Shown here piece by piece: positions 1 through 7,589 of a stretch of 16,974 bases of DNA. Below the pieces are notes generated by a model. That model worked only from the letters and a program-made list of their open reading frames with translations, made no database searches and was not told the DNA's origin. Source of the stretch: JBHJGU01 sp050331475. GTDB lineage: Bacteria > Pseudomonadota > Alphaproteobacteria > Caulobacterales > Maricaulaceae. The position numbers were made by a program, and so were the translations under genes. Position 1 is the stretch's first letter. Every line of letters begins with the position of its first letter. The stretch is taken from assembly GCA_050331475.1 (NCBI GenBank), contig JBHJGU010000077.1:1-16974 (forward strand), in the 5' to 3' direction.

Positions 1-364
1 AAGCGGGTGGAAGATCCGCGGATGGGGCCCCAGATGACGACGACCGAACGCAGGCCCAAACCCGCAAAGGTCCCATTGCGAACGGGCGCCCATCCGCACC
101 CCAACACTACCCCAAAACCAACACACAATCGCGAGGAGCCGGAGGCGACGCGGCGATCCAAGGCACGGCGGCGCTTGGTTCAACGTTTCCAAAATTGCCG
201 CGCCGCTGACGCGGCTCGTAATAACGCCGTTGCTTCAACCTAACAGCCACGGCCCTCGCGGGCCTCGCAATAATGGGGGTTCGGTCCCGTTAGCCCCCAA
301 GCCCGGGTCTTTCGTATTTTCCGCAGAGGGTTATGGTGGCGGTTTGCGAACGGTCGGTCCTGAA
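1..364. other. Intergenic/unassigned stretch upstream of tetR
   Basis: No convincing gene is seen here. The open frame 7-243 has an arginine/proline-rich, low-complexity translation with no recognisable motif and no ribosome binding site. Three short inverted repeats are visible: 197-202 with 210-215 (GCCGCG/CGCGGC), 251-255 with 260-264 (GGCCC/GGGCC, loop TCGC), and 275-279 with 294-298 (GGGGG/CCCCC). The first is followed by AATTTT when read on the minus strand, so it could be a weak minus-strand terminator. The others could lie in the leader of the tetR transcript. I could not match this stretch to a tRNA, tmRNA or riboswitch by eye. Confidence 0.5.
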
Positions 365-928
365 ATGGCGAAAACGTCTCATCCGCCCCAAGCCGCGCTT
401 GACGCTGTTACAGGCGTGTTTCGCGATCACGGCTATGAGGGGGCGAGCCTCGCGCGCCTGTCCGAAGCCACCGGGCTCGGCCGATCTAGCCTTTATCATT
501 ACTTCCCCAATGGTAAGGCCGACATGGCGCGCGCCGCGGTCGAGCATGTGGGCGACGTCGTCGGACGAACCGTGATCACGCCCCTGGAACAAGGCGGCCC
601 CGTCGGTCCGCGCTTGGACACCGCGCTGGCGGCGCTGAACACGTTTTACGGCGACGGGACCAAGGCGTGTTTAGGCGATGTCTTCGGTTTATGCGACGCT
701 GAGGACGCCGTGCCCGATGGCGCGGGGTCGCTGTTGCGGGCGCTCATGGCGGGCTTTGTCAAGCTTGCGCGCGACGCGGGCGCGCCCGCCGATCAAGCGC
801 CTGCCTTGGCTGAACAAGTCCTCTCTGACCTTGAAGGCGGGCTGGTTCTCGCCCGAGCATGGGGCGATACCGGCCCGTTCCAGCGCGCCCTGGCGCGCAC
901 CCGCACAGTCCTAATCCCTAACCCCTAA
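365..928 (+). CDS. TetR/AcrR-family transcriptional repressor (LmrA/YxaF-like)
   Basis: A 187-residue cytoplasmic one-component regulator. Residues ~10-55 form the TetR helix-turn-helix: the 'FRDHGYEGASLARLSEATGLG' region followed by 'SSLYHYFPNGKADM', the typical recognition-helix and helix-4 signature. The C-terminal ~130 residues are the ligand-binding/dimerisation half; the ACLGDVFGL stretch near residue 100 matches the position of the conserved Cys segment of the LmrA/YxaF subgroup. The frame is open further upstream (to 230), but family alignment places the start at ATG 365, giving the usual ~10-residue lead-in; no strong Shine-Dalgarno is seen. It is followed in the same direction, after 104 bases, by an exported α/β-hydrolase gene with a 20-bp palindrome in its promoter region. 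It probably represses that hydrolase; the ligand is unknown. Confidence 0.88.
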   Translation: MAKTSHPPQAALDAVTGVFRDHGYEGASLARLSEATGLGRSSLYHYFPNGKADMARAAVEHVGDVVGRTVITPLEQGGPVGPRLDTALAALNTFYGDGTKACLGDVFGLCDAEDAVPDGAGSLLRALMAGFVKLARDAGAPADQAPALAEQVLSDLEGGLVLARAWGDTGPFQRALARTRTVLIPNP

Positions 929-985
929 CGCCGCCTCACGGTGACGTGATCATCGCGCGGATTGCAATCACTTGGCGTCGAACAA

Positions 986-1005
986 TGTACCGATCGTTCG
1001 ATACA
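986..1005. promoter_or_regulatory. Candidate TetR operator palindrome
   Basis: This 20-bp near-palindrome matches its own reverse complement at 16 of 20 positions (pattern TGTAnCGAnCGnTCGnTACA). It lies 27 bases upstream of the hydrolase start and downstream of tetR. Length, symmetry and position are typical of TetR-family operators. A second, perfect 10-bp palindrome (GATTGCAATC) lies just upstream at 960-969. No comparable site is visible ahead of tetR itself, so the sequence does not show autoregulation. That TetR binds here is an inference. Confidence 0.6.
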
Positions 1006-1032
1006 GAACAGGTATCAACCTAGGAGCCTCCC

Positions 1033-2046
1033 ATGATCCGCACCCCGTCCTTACGGTCGAAATTGTTCGCCGCCGTCACGCTCGTCGCCAGCGCCGCCGC
1101 CCTGCTCGCCGCCGCCCTGCTCGGCGCCGCCACCTCCACCGCTCAGACGACCCCTGCCGAGCCCTTAGCCCTAGTCGCCCCGACCGGGACGGTTGCTCAC
1201 CGCGCCCTCGAGGTGGAGGGCGTTGAGGTGTTCTACCGCGAGGCTGGCGATCCCAGCCGGCCCACCGTCTTGCTGTTGCACGGTTTTCCCACCTCCTCGC
1301 AAATGTTCCGCAATCTGATCCCCGAGCTGGCGGCGCAATACCATGTGCTCGCGCCGGACTATCCCGGCTATGGGGCGAGCGCGGCGCCGGATCACGAGCG
1401 TTTCGACTATAGTTTCGCCCACTACGCCGAGATCATCGATGCGTTTCTCGACGCCAAAGACGTGGACCAATACGCGCTTTACCTGATGGATTACGGCGCG
1501 CCGGTCGGTTACCGCGTGTTCGCTAAGGCCCCGGACAAGGTCACCGGCTTCATCATTCAAAACGGCAACGCTTATGAGGAGGGGCTGCGTGCGTTTTGGG
1601 ACCCGATCAAAGCCTATTGGGCCAGCGGCGCTCAAGCCGATCGGGATAACCTACGCCAATTCCTGACAGTGGAGGCGACCGAATGGCAATACACCCACGG
1701 CCAGCCCCAGCCCGAACTCATCAGCCCCGACACCTGGCACACCGACCAATACCTGCTTGATCGGCCCGGCAATCAAGAGATCCAGCTTGACCTCTTCTAT
1801 GACTACCGGACGAATGTGGATGAATATCCCAAATGGCAGGCGCTGTTTCGCGAGCACAATCCGCCCACGCTGATCGTGTGGGGCAAGAATGACTACATTT
1901 TCCCTGATGACGGCGCTTACCCCTACCGCCAGGATTTAACCAATGTGGAGTTCCATTTGCTCGATGGCGGGCATTTCGTGCTGGAAAGTCACGGGGCTTT
2001 CATCGCCGCCGAAATCCTCGACTTCCTGGACCGTGAAGTGGATTAA
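1033..2046 (+). CDS. Exported α/β-hydrolase, haloalkane dehalogenase/epoxide hydrolase-like
   Basis: A 337-residue α/β-hydrolase fold enzyme. The start ATG is preceded by TAGGAGCC as ribosome binding site. Residues 1-~38 form a Sec-type signal peptide (Arg/Lys-containing start, long Ala/Leu core, ATSTAQ cleavage region), so the enzyme should act in the periplasm or outside. The oxyanion-hole motif HGFP is at 83-86. The nucleophile elbow reads LMDYGAP, placing Asp153 where serine esterases have Ser; this is the Asp-nucleophile arrangement of haloalkane dehalogenases and epoxide hydrolases. The acid is probably Asp287 (WGKND), and His314 lies in GGHF. The QNGNAYEEG stretch at 176-184 is typical of this subgroup. 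The substrate cannot be read from sequence. It is probably controlled by the upstream TetR. Confidence 0.87.
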   Translation: MIRTPSLRSKLFAAVTLVASAAALLAAALLGAATSTAQTTPAEPLALVAPTGTVAHRALEVEGVEVFYREAGDPSRPTVLLLHGFPTSSQMFRNLIPELAAQYHVLAPDYPGYGASAAPDHERFDYSFAHYAEIIDAFLDAKDVDQYALYLMDYGAPVGYRVFAKAPDKVTGFIIQNGNAYEEGLRAFWDPIKAYWASGAQADRDNLRQFLTVEATEWQYTHGQPQPELISPDTWHTDQYLLDRPGNQEIQLDLFYDYRTNVDEYPKWQALFREHNPPTLIVWGKNDYIFPDDGAYPYRQDLTNVEFHLLDGGHFVLESHGAFIAAEILDFLDREVD

Positions 2047-2064
2047 GCTCGCCTGATGGCGTCA

Positions 2065-2102
2065 CGCGGGCGTTGCATCCCCCATGGGACGCGGCGCCCG
2101 CG
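2065..2102. terminator. Possible bidirectional terminator between hydrolase and ptsN
   Basis: An 8-bp perfect inverted repeat, CGCGGGCG (2065-2072) with CGCCCGCG (2095-2102), is separated by 22 bases that contain a further CCCATGGG palindrome. It occupies the gap between the convergent hydrolase and ptsN genes, where a shared terminator is expected. There is no T-run on either side, so it is not a textbook intrinsic terminator. Confidence 0.4.
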
Positions 2103-2103
2103 G

Positions 2104-2568
2104 TTAGGCGGCGTCGGTTTGCGCAGAACCGCTGAGGATAGCGTGGACGGCTTCCGCCGTGGGCGCGGCGCGCAATTGCTCGCGCACCTCGTCCCGGCGC
2201 AACAGGCGGGACACCCGCGCCAGCGCTTTGAGGTGATCCGCCCCGGCGTCCTCAGGCGCGAGCAGCAAGAAAACGAGATCCACCGGCTGGCCGTCCATGG
2301 CGTCGAACTCCACCGCGGGGTCCAGCCGGGCGAAAAACCCGCGCACCTTAGGCGTGGCCTCCACCCGGGCGTGGGGGATGCCCACACCGGAGCCCACGCC
2401 CGTGGAGCCCAAACGTTCACGCTCCAACACCGCTTCGAAAATCGCCCGCCCATCCAGCTCCGCGCGCGCGCCGGCGAAATCGGCCAGGGTCTGGAGCGCT
2501 TGCTTCTTCGTGGAGGCGCCGAGGTCCAGACGGATGTCCTCAGCGCTCAACAAATCCGACACCGCCAT
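2104..2568 (-). CDS. ptsN: PTS IIA-like nitrogen regulatory protein (EIIA-Ntr)
   Basis: A 154-residue cytoplasmic EIIA-Ntr, the terminal phosphoacceptor of the nitrogen PTS (PtsP-NPr-PtsN), which regulates metabolism and K+ transport rather than carrying sugar. The phosphorylation-site His66 lies in GSGVGIPHAR, the family hallmark. Other family features are the N-terminal 'KKQALQTLADFAG' helix and the LVFLLLAPED strand, and the length is standard. It is the last gene of the rpoN-hpf-ptsN arrangement, 99 bases after hpf and in the same direction. It converges with the hydrolase gene, with 57 bases between the stops. Known family; high certainty. Confidence 0.96.
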   Translation of the reverse strand: MAVSDLLSAEDIRLDLGASTKKQALQTLADFAGARAELDGRAIFEAVLERERLGSTGVGSGVGIPHARVEATPKVRGFFARLDPAVEFDAMDGQPVDLVFLLLAPEDAGADHLKALARVSRLLRRDEVREQLRAAPTAEAVHAILSGSAQTDAA

Positions 2569-2667
2569 GGTCGCTCCCGCCGATCGGTCGAGCCAGACGA
2601 CGCGCCCGCCCGCGCCACTCTCGCCACAATTCCCCGGCGCAGGTCTATCAGCCCTTAATGGGTGGGA

Positions 2668-3276
2668 TCAATCGGTCTTGCGTTCACGGGCGGGGTCAAG
2701 CCAACCGATATGCCCGTCCGGGCGCCGATAGATCGCGTTCAACCCGCCATGCCCAGCGTTGCGGAACAACAAGAACGTCGCGTCGGTCAGCTCCATCTCC
2801 GAGACCGCGCGCGCCACGGCATAGGTGGGCAGTTCTGCGGTTTGCTCGGCGATGATCATCGGCTCGACATCGCCGTCTTCGATCTCCGGCGCACCGTCCT
2901 CCTCCTCCTCGGTGTCCGGCTCGGGTTGCGCGGAGATGACGAAGAGCGGCGTCGTCTCCGCGGGTAACACCGGTTTGGCGCCGTGGCGCTCCTTCAGCCG
3001 GCGCTTATACCGGCGCAGCCGCTTCTCCAGCCGGGTCATGGCCGCGTCCACCGCGCCATAGGCGTCCTCGCCCTCGCCCTTGGCCTGCAAGAGCGCGCCA
3101 GAGGGTAAATGCAGCGAGCAATCCACCCGGAAACCCCGACCGTCCCGGGACACCGAGACGTGCGCCTCACCGGGCCGGTTAAAGTATTTCTCCACCCCTT
3201 CGGTGACCCGGGCATGAACCCGCTCGTGCAAGGCTTCGCTTTGATCGATGCCTTTACTGACCACTTGGATCTGCAT
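2668..3276 (-). CDS. hpf: Long-form ribosome hibernation promoting factor (HPF/RaiA)
   Basis: A 202-residue hibernation factor that binds the 30S subunit and promotes 100S dimers under starvation. Residues 1-~100 are the S30AE/RaiA domain, starting MQIQVVSKGID with the basic KRLRRYKRRLKERHG helix at 85-99. Residues ~116-138 are a very acidic linker. Residues ~140-195 are the long-HPF dimerisation domain, with EMELTDATFLLFRN and the NAIYRRPDGHIGWLDP end. The frame is open far upstream (to 3570), but that part is antisense to the divergent NTPase gene; ATG 3276 is the family start. In relatives hpf follows rpoN directly. Here an opposite-strand gene separates them, so hpf needs its own promoter. 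Confidence 0.94.
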   Translation of the reverse strand: MQIQVVSKGIDQSEALHERVHARVTEGVEKYFNRPGEAHVSVSRDGRGFRVDCSLHLPSGALLQAKGEGEDAYGAVDAAMTRLEKRLRRYKRRLKERHGAKPVLPAETTPLFVISAQPEPDTEEEEDGAPEIEDGDVEPMIIAEQTAELPTYAVARAVSEMELTDATFLLFRNAGHGGLNAIYRRPDGHIGWLDPARERKTD

Positions 3277-3338
3277 ACGCGTCTCTGATGCTGCGCCGCG
3301 GGGCGAAAACGCGCTCCCGACGTGATGAACGGCTGTAA

Positions 3339-3368
3339 ACGCTACGCGCGCCCGGCTTGAAGTGTCAA
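3339..3368 (-). promoter_or_regulatory. Candidate promoter for hpf-ptsN
   Basis: Read on the minus strand, a perfect TTGACA (complement of 3363-3368) is followed after 18 bases by TAGCGT (complement of 3339-3344, a weak -10). It lies ~63-92 bases upstream of the hpf start, in the divergent gap with the NTPase gene. A promoter is required here because hpf is cut off from rpoN; the exact -10 is uncertain. Confidence 0.4.
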
Positions 3369-3447
3369 TGTGGCCTGGGGCGGGGTGGGCGACGCTGGCA
3401 GCGGTGTTCCGTGAACGCAATCCATAGAATGGCTGCGCCTGGTGGTT

Positions 3448-3453
3448 TATACT
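3448..3453 (+). promoter_or_regulatory. -10-like box suggesting a leaderless NTPase mRNA
   Basis: TATACT ends six bases before ATG 3460. If it is the -10 box, transcription would start at about the ATG, giving a leaderless mRNA. This fits the lack of any Shine-Dalgarno upstream of ATG 3460 or of the alternative GTG 3442. No good -35 is seen at the matching spacing, so this is tentative. Confidence 0.3.
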
Positions 3454-3459
3454 CGCGCC

Positions 3460-6084
3460 ATGAGTGAGGGGGATAACGCCGAGGACGGGTCCGATGCGGA
3501 CCTGGTCGCAACGATTGAGACGTTCGCGGACGCTGGGCTCGCGGGCGTGCTCGATGATGAAGACGTGCATCAGGCGTGTCTGGACCAGCTGGAAAAGCTG
3601 GGATGTCCCAAATGGGCGGCGCCGGCGCTGTTATTCGCTATCAAAAAGTTGGCGATCAGCGCGGAACGGAGCCTCAAACAGGCGACCTTCGAGCGACTGA
3701 AAGCGCAAGCGCTCAAGGTGGCGCCCATTCGAAAATTGGTTCGGCGCTGGACCGGTAAAATCGATGCGGCGATGGCCCGCCGCGACCTCAAAGCGGCTTT
3801 GCTTGCATCGACGAACGCCAATCCGGCGTCCAAGGCCGACGCGGTGCGCAGCATGAACATTGTCGACGCCGATTTAGAGGCGTTAACCGTCGCGTCGACA
3901 ATGGAGAATTTCGCCTCTTTAGACAAAGACATCGCCGAACTTGTCAATTTGGTGGCGACGGAATTCGCCGATCTCAAGACGGCCTTGTTCGAACCCAATC
4001 TCTCGGTCCGCGAGCAGGACAACCCGCAAACAGCCGCGAACTACATTCGCTACGATTCCGGAAAATACCCCTTCCAAGGGCGCGAGCGAGAGCTCCGCGT
4101 GCTCAACGATTTCTTAGCGGCGCGCGACATCAAACGCGACGAAGCCGGGCGGCAGACCGACCGGGGCTTGGCGCCGTTTCGGTGGTTATTGATCACCGGG
4201 GAGGGCGGCTCGGGCAAATCGCGGCTCGCGCTAAAGTGTGTTCAGGACTTGCAAATGTCCGACTGGCGCGCCGGTCAGCTTCCCATCGATGCGTTAAGAT
4301 CGGAGAAGTTCGATCTCGCGCAGTGGCGGCCGCGACGGCCTAATCTGATTGTGATTGACTATCCGGCCCAGGCGCCGGATCGCGTCCGCGCGCTGCTGGA
4401 CCAGTTCTCGTTACACGCGGATCATTACGCGTTCCCCGTTCGGGTCTTGCTGCTGGAGCGAGAGGCCCACGGCGATTGGTATAATACCGTTTTTCGCCGA
4501 GATGGCGCTGGGACGCGTATCGAGCAAGCGGGGTTCGAGGCTTCGCAATCTTCGCGCCCCGGGATCTACGCTTTGCCGGACTTTCGCGCCGCGGACATCG
4601 CCCATTTGATCCAGGCGCGTTTGCAAGGCGCTGAAGATGCGGGCGCCGGCATCGCCGCCTGGGACGCCAACACGGTCGCCAAACTGGCCTCGGCCACTGA
4701 GGACGTCGATAAGCGTGTTGACGCAGAGGGAAAGCCACGACCGCCCCGGGCGCTGTTCGCCGCCATGGTGGCCGAACTCTTTATTCGACGGCAAACCGAG
4801 GACGGGATGCCGCCCGACCGTGCACTCGCCTCGCTGCCGCGCGAAGACGTTCTCTGCGAAATCATCGATCGCGACTATGACGCGTTTTGGGCGCCTGCGG
4901 TCAAAGCGCAAGGGGCGGACTTCGCCCGCCATCTCAATGTGGCCATCCTCGCGACGATGGCGCTCGGCCTACCCAAAGAACGTCTTGCGAACCTGCCGGC
5001 GGCGGCGGGCGCGCTGTGCGTTGTTAGCGAGTATGACCATCCGCGTATGCACGAGGATGTGCTCGGAACAATAAGCGGCCGCGATGCGACGACGATCCGC
5101 GAGCTGGAACCGGATATATTGGGCGAATTCTTGGTGCTGCGCCGCCTTGGCGCCATCACGGACACGGATATTCGCAGCGACGGCCGCGGCGCATCCCCGC
5201 GCGTGACTGGCTTGACGGCGCCTCAGCGCCAAGCCTTGATCGATGCAGCGTTCGCGCTGAGTGACGGCGATAATGCGGGCGTTTTCGTCCTGCGCTGTTT
5301 GCGGGATTTCCCTGACTATGTGAAGCGGCTCGGTTTCCTTGCGCCGCGGCCGGAGGCCGGGCTGGACGCGGCGCTCTTGTTCAGCCGGCTCGCGGTTGAT
5401 TTGGTTAATATTCTTGGCGACGCGAAGGCTTGGAACCCAGTTGACGATCTCTTCCAGCGGCTGGACGCCCTGCGCGCCCAGTTCGGCACGAGCGAAACCA
5501 TCGCCCTTGAGGCCGCCAAAGCGGCGGTCAACGTCACCAACCACGCGGGCGAAGCGGGCGATTGGAACCGGGTCCAGGCGATGCTCGACCGACTGGACGC
5601 CCTGCGCGATCGGTTCGAGACAAACGAAGAGATCGCTCTTCGCGACGCCAAAGCGGCGGTCAATGTCACCGTCCATGCCGGAAAAGTGGGCGACTGGGAC
5701 CGGGTCGACGCGATGAGGGCGCGCGCGTTTGGGATTGCGCGGGCGTTTTCCGATCACCCCAAAATCATCGCCTTAATCGCGGCGCAATCGGTGCTGGCGT
5801 ATTGGTTCGAACGGCGTGCCGGGCAGACGCCCGATGAAGAGACGACGGAAACCGCAGTCTTGGGGGCATGGATACGAATACAGTATAACGTAGAAAATAA
5901 TGATAATTTTGTTGCGCAAAAAGCGTTCCAGGTCATCAAAGACGGGTTCGAGCGGTTTCCCGACAACGAAACGATTGCGGGGATTTATAATCAGATCGCC
6001 GAGCAGAACTTCGACTGGTCCAAGGTTCCCCCAATCGGCCTCGCCTCGGACGACGATCCCAGTGCGGGCGAGTCCACCCCCTAA
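3460..6084 (+). CDS. STAND/NACHT-like P-loop NTPase with C-terminal helical repeats
   Basis: An 874-residue protein with a three-part layout typical of STAND NTPases. Residues 1-~200 are a helical N-terminal region with no recognised effector motif. After a YPFQGRERELRVL lead-in, the nucleotide-binding core follows: Walker A GEGGSGKS (247-254), a Walker B-like LIVIDYP (Asp300) and LLLER at the end of a following strand. A long helical middle follows. From residue 658 come 44-residue helical repeats resembling TPR/SEL1-type sensors. No signal peptide or membrane segment is seen, so it should be cytoplasmic. STAND proteins often serve in signalling or antiphage defence; a defence role here is an inference. 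The gene lies opposite to and between rpoN and hpf, which are normally adjacent, and its stop overlaps that of rpoN by four bases. ATG 3460 was chosen over GTG 3442; neither has a ribosome binding site. Confidence 0.82.
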   Translation: MSEGDNAEDGSDADLVATIETFADAGLAGVLDDEDVHQACLDQLEKLGCPKWAAPALLFAIKKLAISAERSLKQATFERLKAQALKVAPIRKLVRRWTGKIDAAMARRDLKAALLASTNANPASKADAVRSMNIVDADLEALTVASTMENFASLDKDIAELVNLVATEFADLKTALFEPNLSVREQDNPQTAANYIRYDSGKYPFQGRERELRVLNDFLAARDIKRDEAGRQTDRGLAPFRWLLITGEGGSGKSRLALKCVQDLQMSDWRAGQLPIDALRSEKFDLAQWRPRRPNLIVIDYPAQAPDRVRALLDQFSLHADHYAFPVRVLLLEREAHGDWYNTVFRRDGAGTRIEQAGFEASQSSRPGIYALPDFRAADIAHLIQARLQGAEDAGAGIAAWDANTVAKLASATEDVDKRVDAEGKPRPPRALFAAMVAELFIRRQTEDGMPPDRALASLPREDVLCEIIDRDYDAFWAPAVKAQGADFARHLNVAILATMALGLPKERLANLPAAAGALCVVSEYDHPRMHEDVLGTISGRDATTIRELEPDILGEFLVLRRLGAITDTDIRSDGRGASPRVTGLTAPQRQALIDAAFALSDGDNAGVFVLRCLRDFPDYVKRLGFLAPRPEAGLDAALLFSRLAVDLVNILGDAKAWNPVDDLFQRLDALRAQFGTSETIALEAAKAAVNVTNHAGEAGDWNRVQAMLDRLDALRDRFETNEEIALRDAKAAVNVTVHAGKVGDWDRVDAMRARAFGIARAFSDHPKIIALIAAQSVLAYWFERRAGQTPDEETTETAVLGAWIRIQYNVENNDNFVAQKAFQVIKDGFERFPDNETIAGIYNQIAEQNFDWSKVPPIGLASDDDPSAGESTP
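5431..5826 (+). repeat. Tandem 132-bp coding repeats in the NTPase gene
   Basis: Three units begin with a Trp codon at 5431, 5563 and 5695, exactly 132 bases (44 codons) apart. Units one and two are close at DNA level: CTGGACGCCCTGCGCG and GCCAAAGCGGCGGTCAA recur identically. The third unit has diverged after its first ~10 codons. Each encodes a helical hairpin (W-N/D-x-V-...-RLDALR-...-AKAAVNVT-HAG-x-x-GD). This is a recent internal duplication of a TPR-like sensor unit. Confidence 0.8.
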
Positions 6085-7580
6085 CTCACCGCTTTGAGCA
6101 GGCGCCGGCGTTGGACCGAGGAGGGGATTTTCAGCGCGTCGCGGTATTTCGCCACCGTGCGGCGGGCGCTCTCCACCCCCGCCTCGCGCAGAAGCTCCAC
6201 GATCCGATCATCGGAGAGCACCGCGTCCGCGGTTTCCTGGTCGATCAGCGTCTTGATCCGGTCGCGCACGGCTTCTGCGGAATGCGCCTCCCCGCCGCCG
6301 GCCGCGGGCACGGCGGAGGTGAAGAAGTATTTCAGCTCAAACAGCCCCCGCGGGGTGGCCATGTATTTGTTCGAGGTCACCCGGCTGACGGTCGACTCAT
6401 GCATGCCGATCGCCTCGGCGATCACCTTGAGGTTCAGGGGCCGCAAATGCCGCACCCCATAGGTGAGAAACGCGTCCTGCTGGCGCACGATCTCGCGGGC
6501 GACCTTGAGGATGGTGCGCGCGCGCTGGTCGAGGCTTTTCACCAGCCAGCTGGCGTTCTGATGACACTCCGAGATGAAGGTCTTTTCCGCATCCGTATGG
6601 GCGGCTTGGGCGACGGTGGCGTAATAGCGGGTGTTCACGAGCACCCGGGGCAGGGTGTCGGTGGTCAGCTCCACCATCCAGGATCCGTCCGGGGAGGGGC
6701 GCACGAACACATCCGGCGCCACGCTTTGCGCCGCCTCGCCGCCAAACGCGAAGCCAGGCTTGGGCGTCAGCGCGCGCAGCTCGGCGATCATGTCGGCCAT
6801 GTCCTCGGCGTCCACCCCGCACAGGACTTGCAGGCGTTTGAGGTCGTGCTTGGCCAGCAGTTCCAGATTGTCCACCAGCGCCGCCATGGCCGGGTCGAAA
6901 CGGTCCCGGTCGCGCAATTGCAGGGCTAAGCATTCCTTGAGGTCGCGCGCCATAACGCCCGCAGGCTCGAAACTCTGGCACAGGGTGAGGATCGCCTCCA
7001 CCCGGCCGCAATCCACCCCCAGCCGCTCGGCCGTCTCGCCGATGTCGCCGCGCCAATAGCCGTCATCCTCAACCATCTCAACGAGTTGGGCGCCGATCAT
7101 TCGATCGATCGGGTCATGGGCGGCAAGGGTGAGTTGTTCGGACAAATGCTCGCGCAGGGTCTTTTGCGGGGCTTGGGCGTCAAAGTCGCGGTCCTCGCCG
7201 CCCCCCTGGCCCGAGCCTGCGCGCGACCAATCCACCGCGCCGCCCCCATCCGCGGGGGCTTCGCTGGGGTCGTCGGATCGAGCGTCGGCGTGGAGGCTTT
7301 CGAAGTCGGCGTCGATCGCGTCCTGGGCGGCTTCGCTGCTCGCGTCGCTGAGGTCCAGCTCGCCCGGGCCGTCGGAGGACGCCTCACCCGACGGCGGTTC
7401 GGCCTCGCCCGGGTCCGGTCCGTCGTCGCGGTCCAGAAGCGGGTTCCGCTCCAGCTCGGACTCCACATAGGCGCTTAAGTCTAGATTCGATAATTGCAGC
7501 AATTTGATCGCCTGCTGCAATTGCGGCGTCATGACAAGGGACTGGCCTTGGCGTAAATCTAGCCTCTGTCCCAGTGACAT
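6081..7580 (-). CDS. rpoN: RNA polymerase sigma-54 factor
   Basis: A 499-residue sigma-54, which directs RNA polymerase to -24/-12 promoters that need an AAA+ activator. Region I (1-~50) has the Gln/Leu-rich activator-interaction segment (QSLVMTPQLQQAIKLLQLS, then ELERNPLL). Region II is the acidic stretch at ~52-125. The core-binding domain covers ~130-320. The HTH follows at ~400-425 (ESTVSRVTSNKY), and the RpoN box ARRTVAKYR sits at 472-480. Length is normal. It starts 9 bases after lptB in the same direction, so the two are cotranscribed. Its stop overlaps the stop of the opposing NTPase gene at 6081-6084, so transcription from either side can invade the other. Confidence 0.97.
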   Translation of the reverse strand: MSLGQRLDLRQGQSLVMTPQLQQAIKLLQLSNLDLSAYVESELERNPLLDRDDGPDPGEAEPPSGEASSDGPGELDLSDASSEAAQDAIDADFESLHADARSDDPSEAPADGGGAVDWSRAGSGQGGGEDRDFDAQAPQKTLREHLSEQLTLAAHDPIDRMIGAQLVEMVEDDGYWRGDIGETAERLGVDCGRVEAILTLCQSFEPAGVMARDLKECLALQLRDRDRFDPAMAALVDNLELLAKHDLKRLQVLCGVDAEDMADMIAELRALTPKPGFAFGGEAAQSVAPDVFVRPSPDGSWMVELTTDTLPRVLVNTRYYATVAQAAHTDAEKTFISECHQNASWLVKSLDQRARTILKVAREIVRQQDAFLTYGVRHLRPLNLKVIAEAIGMHESTVSRVTSNKYMATPRGLFELKYFFTSAVPAAGGGEAHSAEAVRDRIKTLIDQETADAVLSDDRIVELLREAGVESARRTVAKYRDALKIPSSVQRRRLLKAVS

Positions 7581-7589
7581 CTGATACCC

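Noticed and set aside
7..243. 78-codon frame at the window start
   Set aside because: Low-complexity basic translation, no ribosome binding site and no family resemblance.
2056..2658. 200-codon plus-strand frame opposite ptsN
   Set aside because: Arg/His-rich shadow of a clear EIIA-Ntr gene in GC-rich DNA.
3277..3570. Upstream extension of the hpf frame
   Set aside because: The family start is MQIQ at 3276; the extra part overlaps the divergent NTPase gene and the promoter gap.
4969..5757. 262-codon minus-strand frame inside the NTPase gene
   Set aside because: No recognisable motif; it is the antisense shadow of the helical repeat region.
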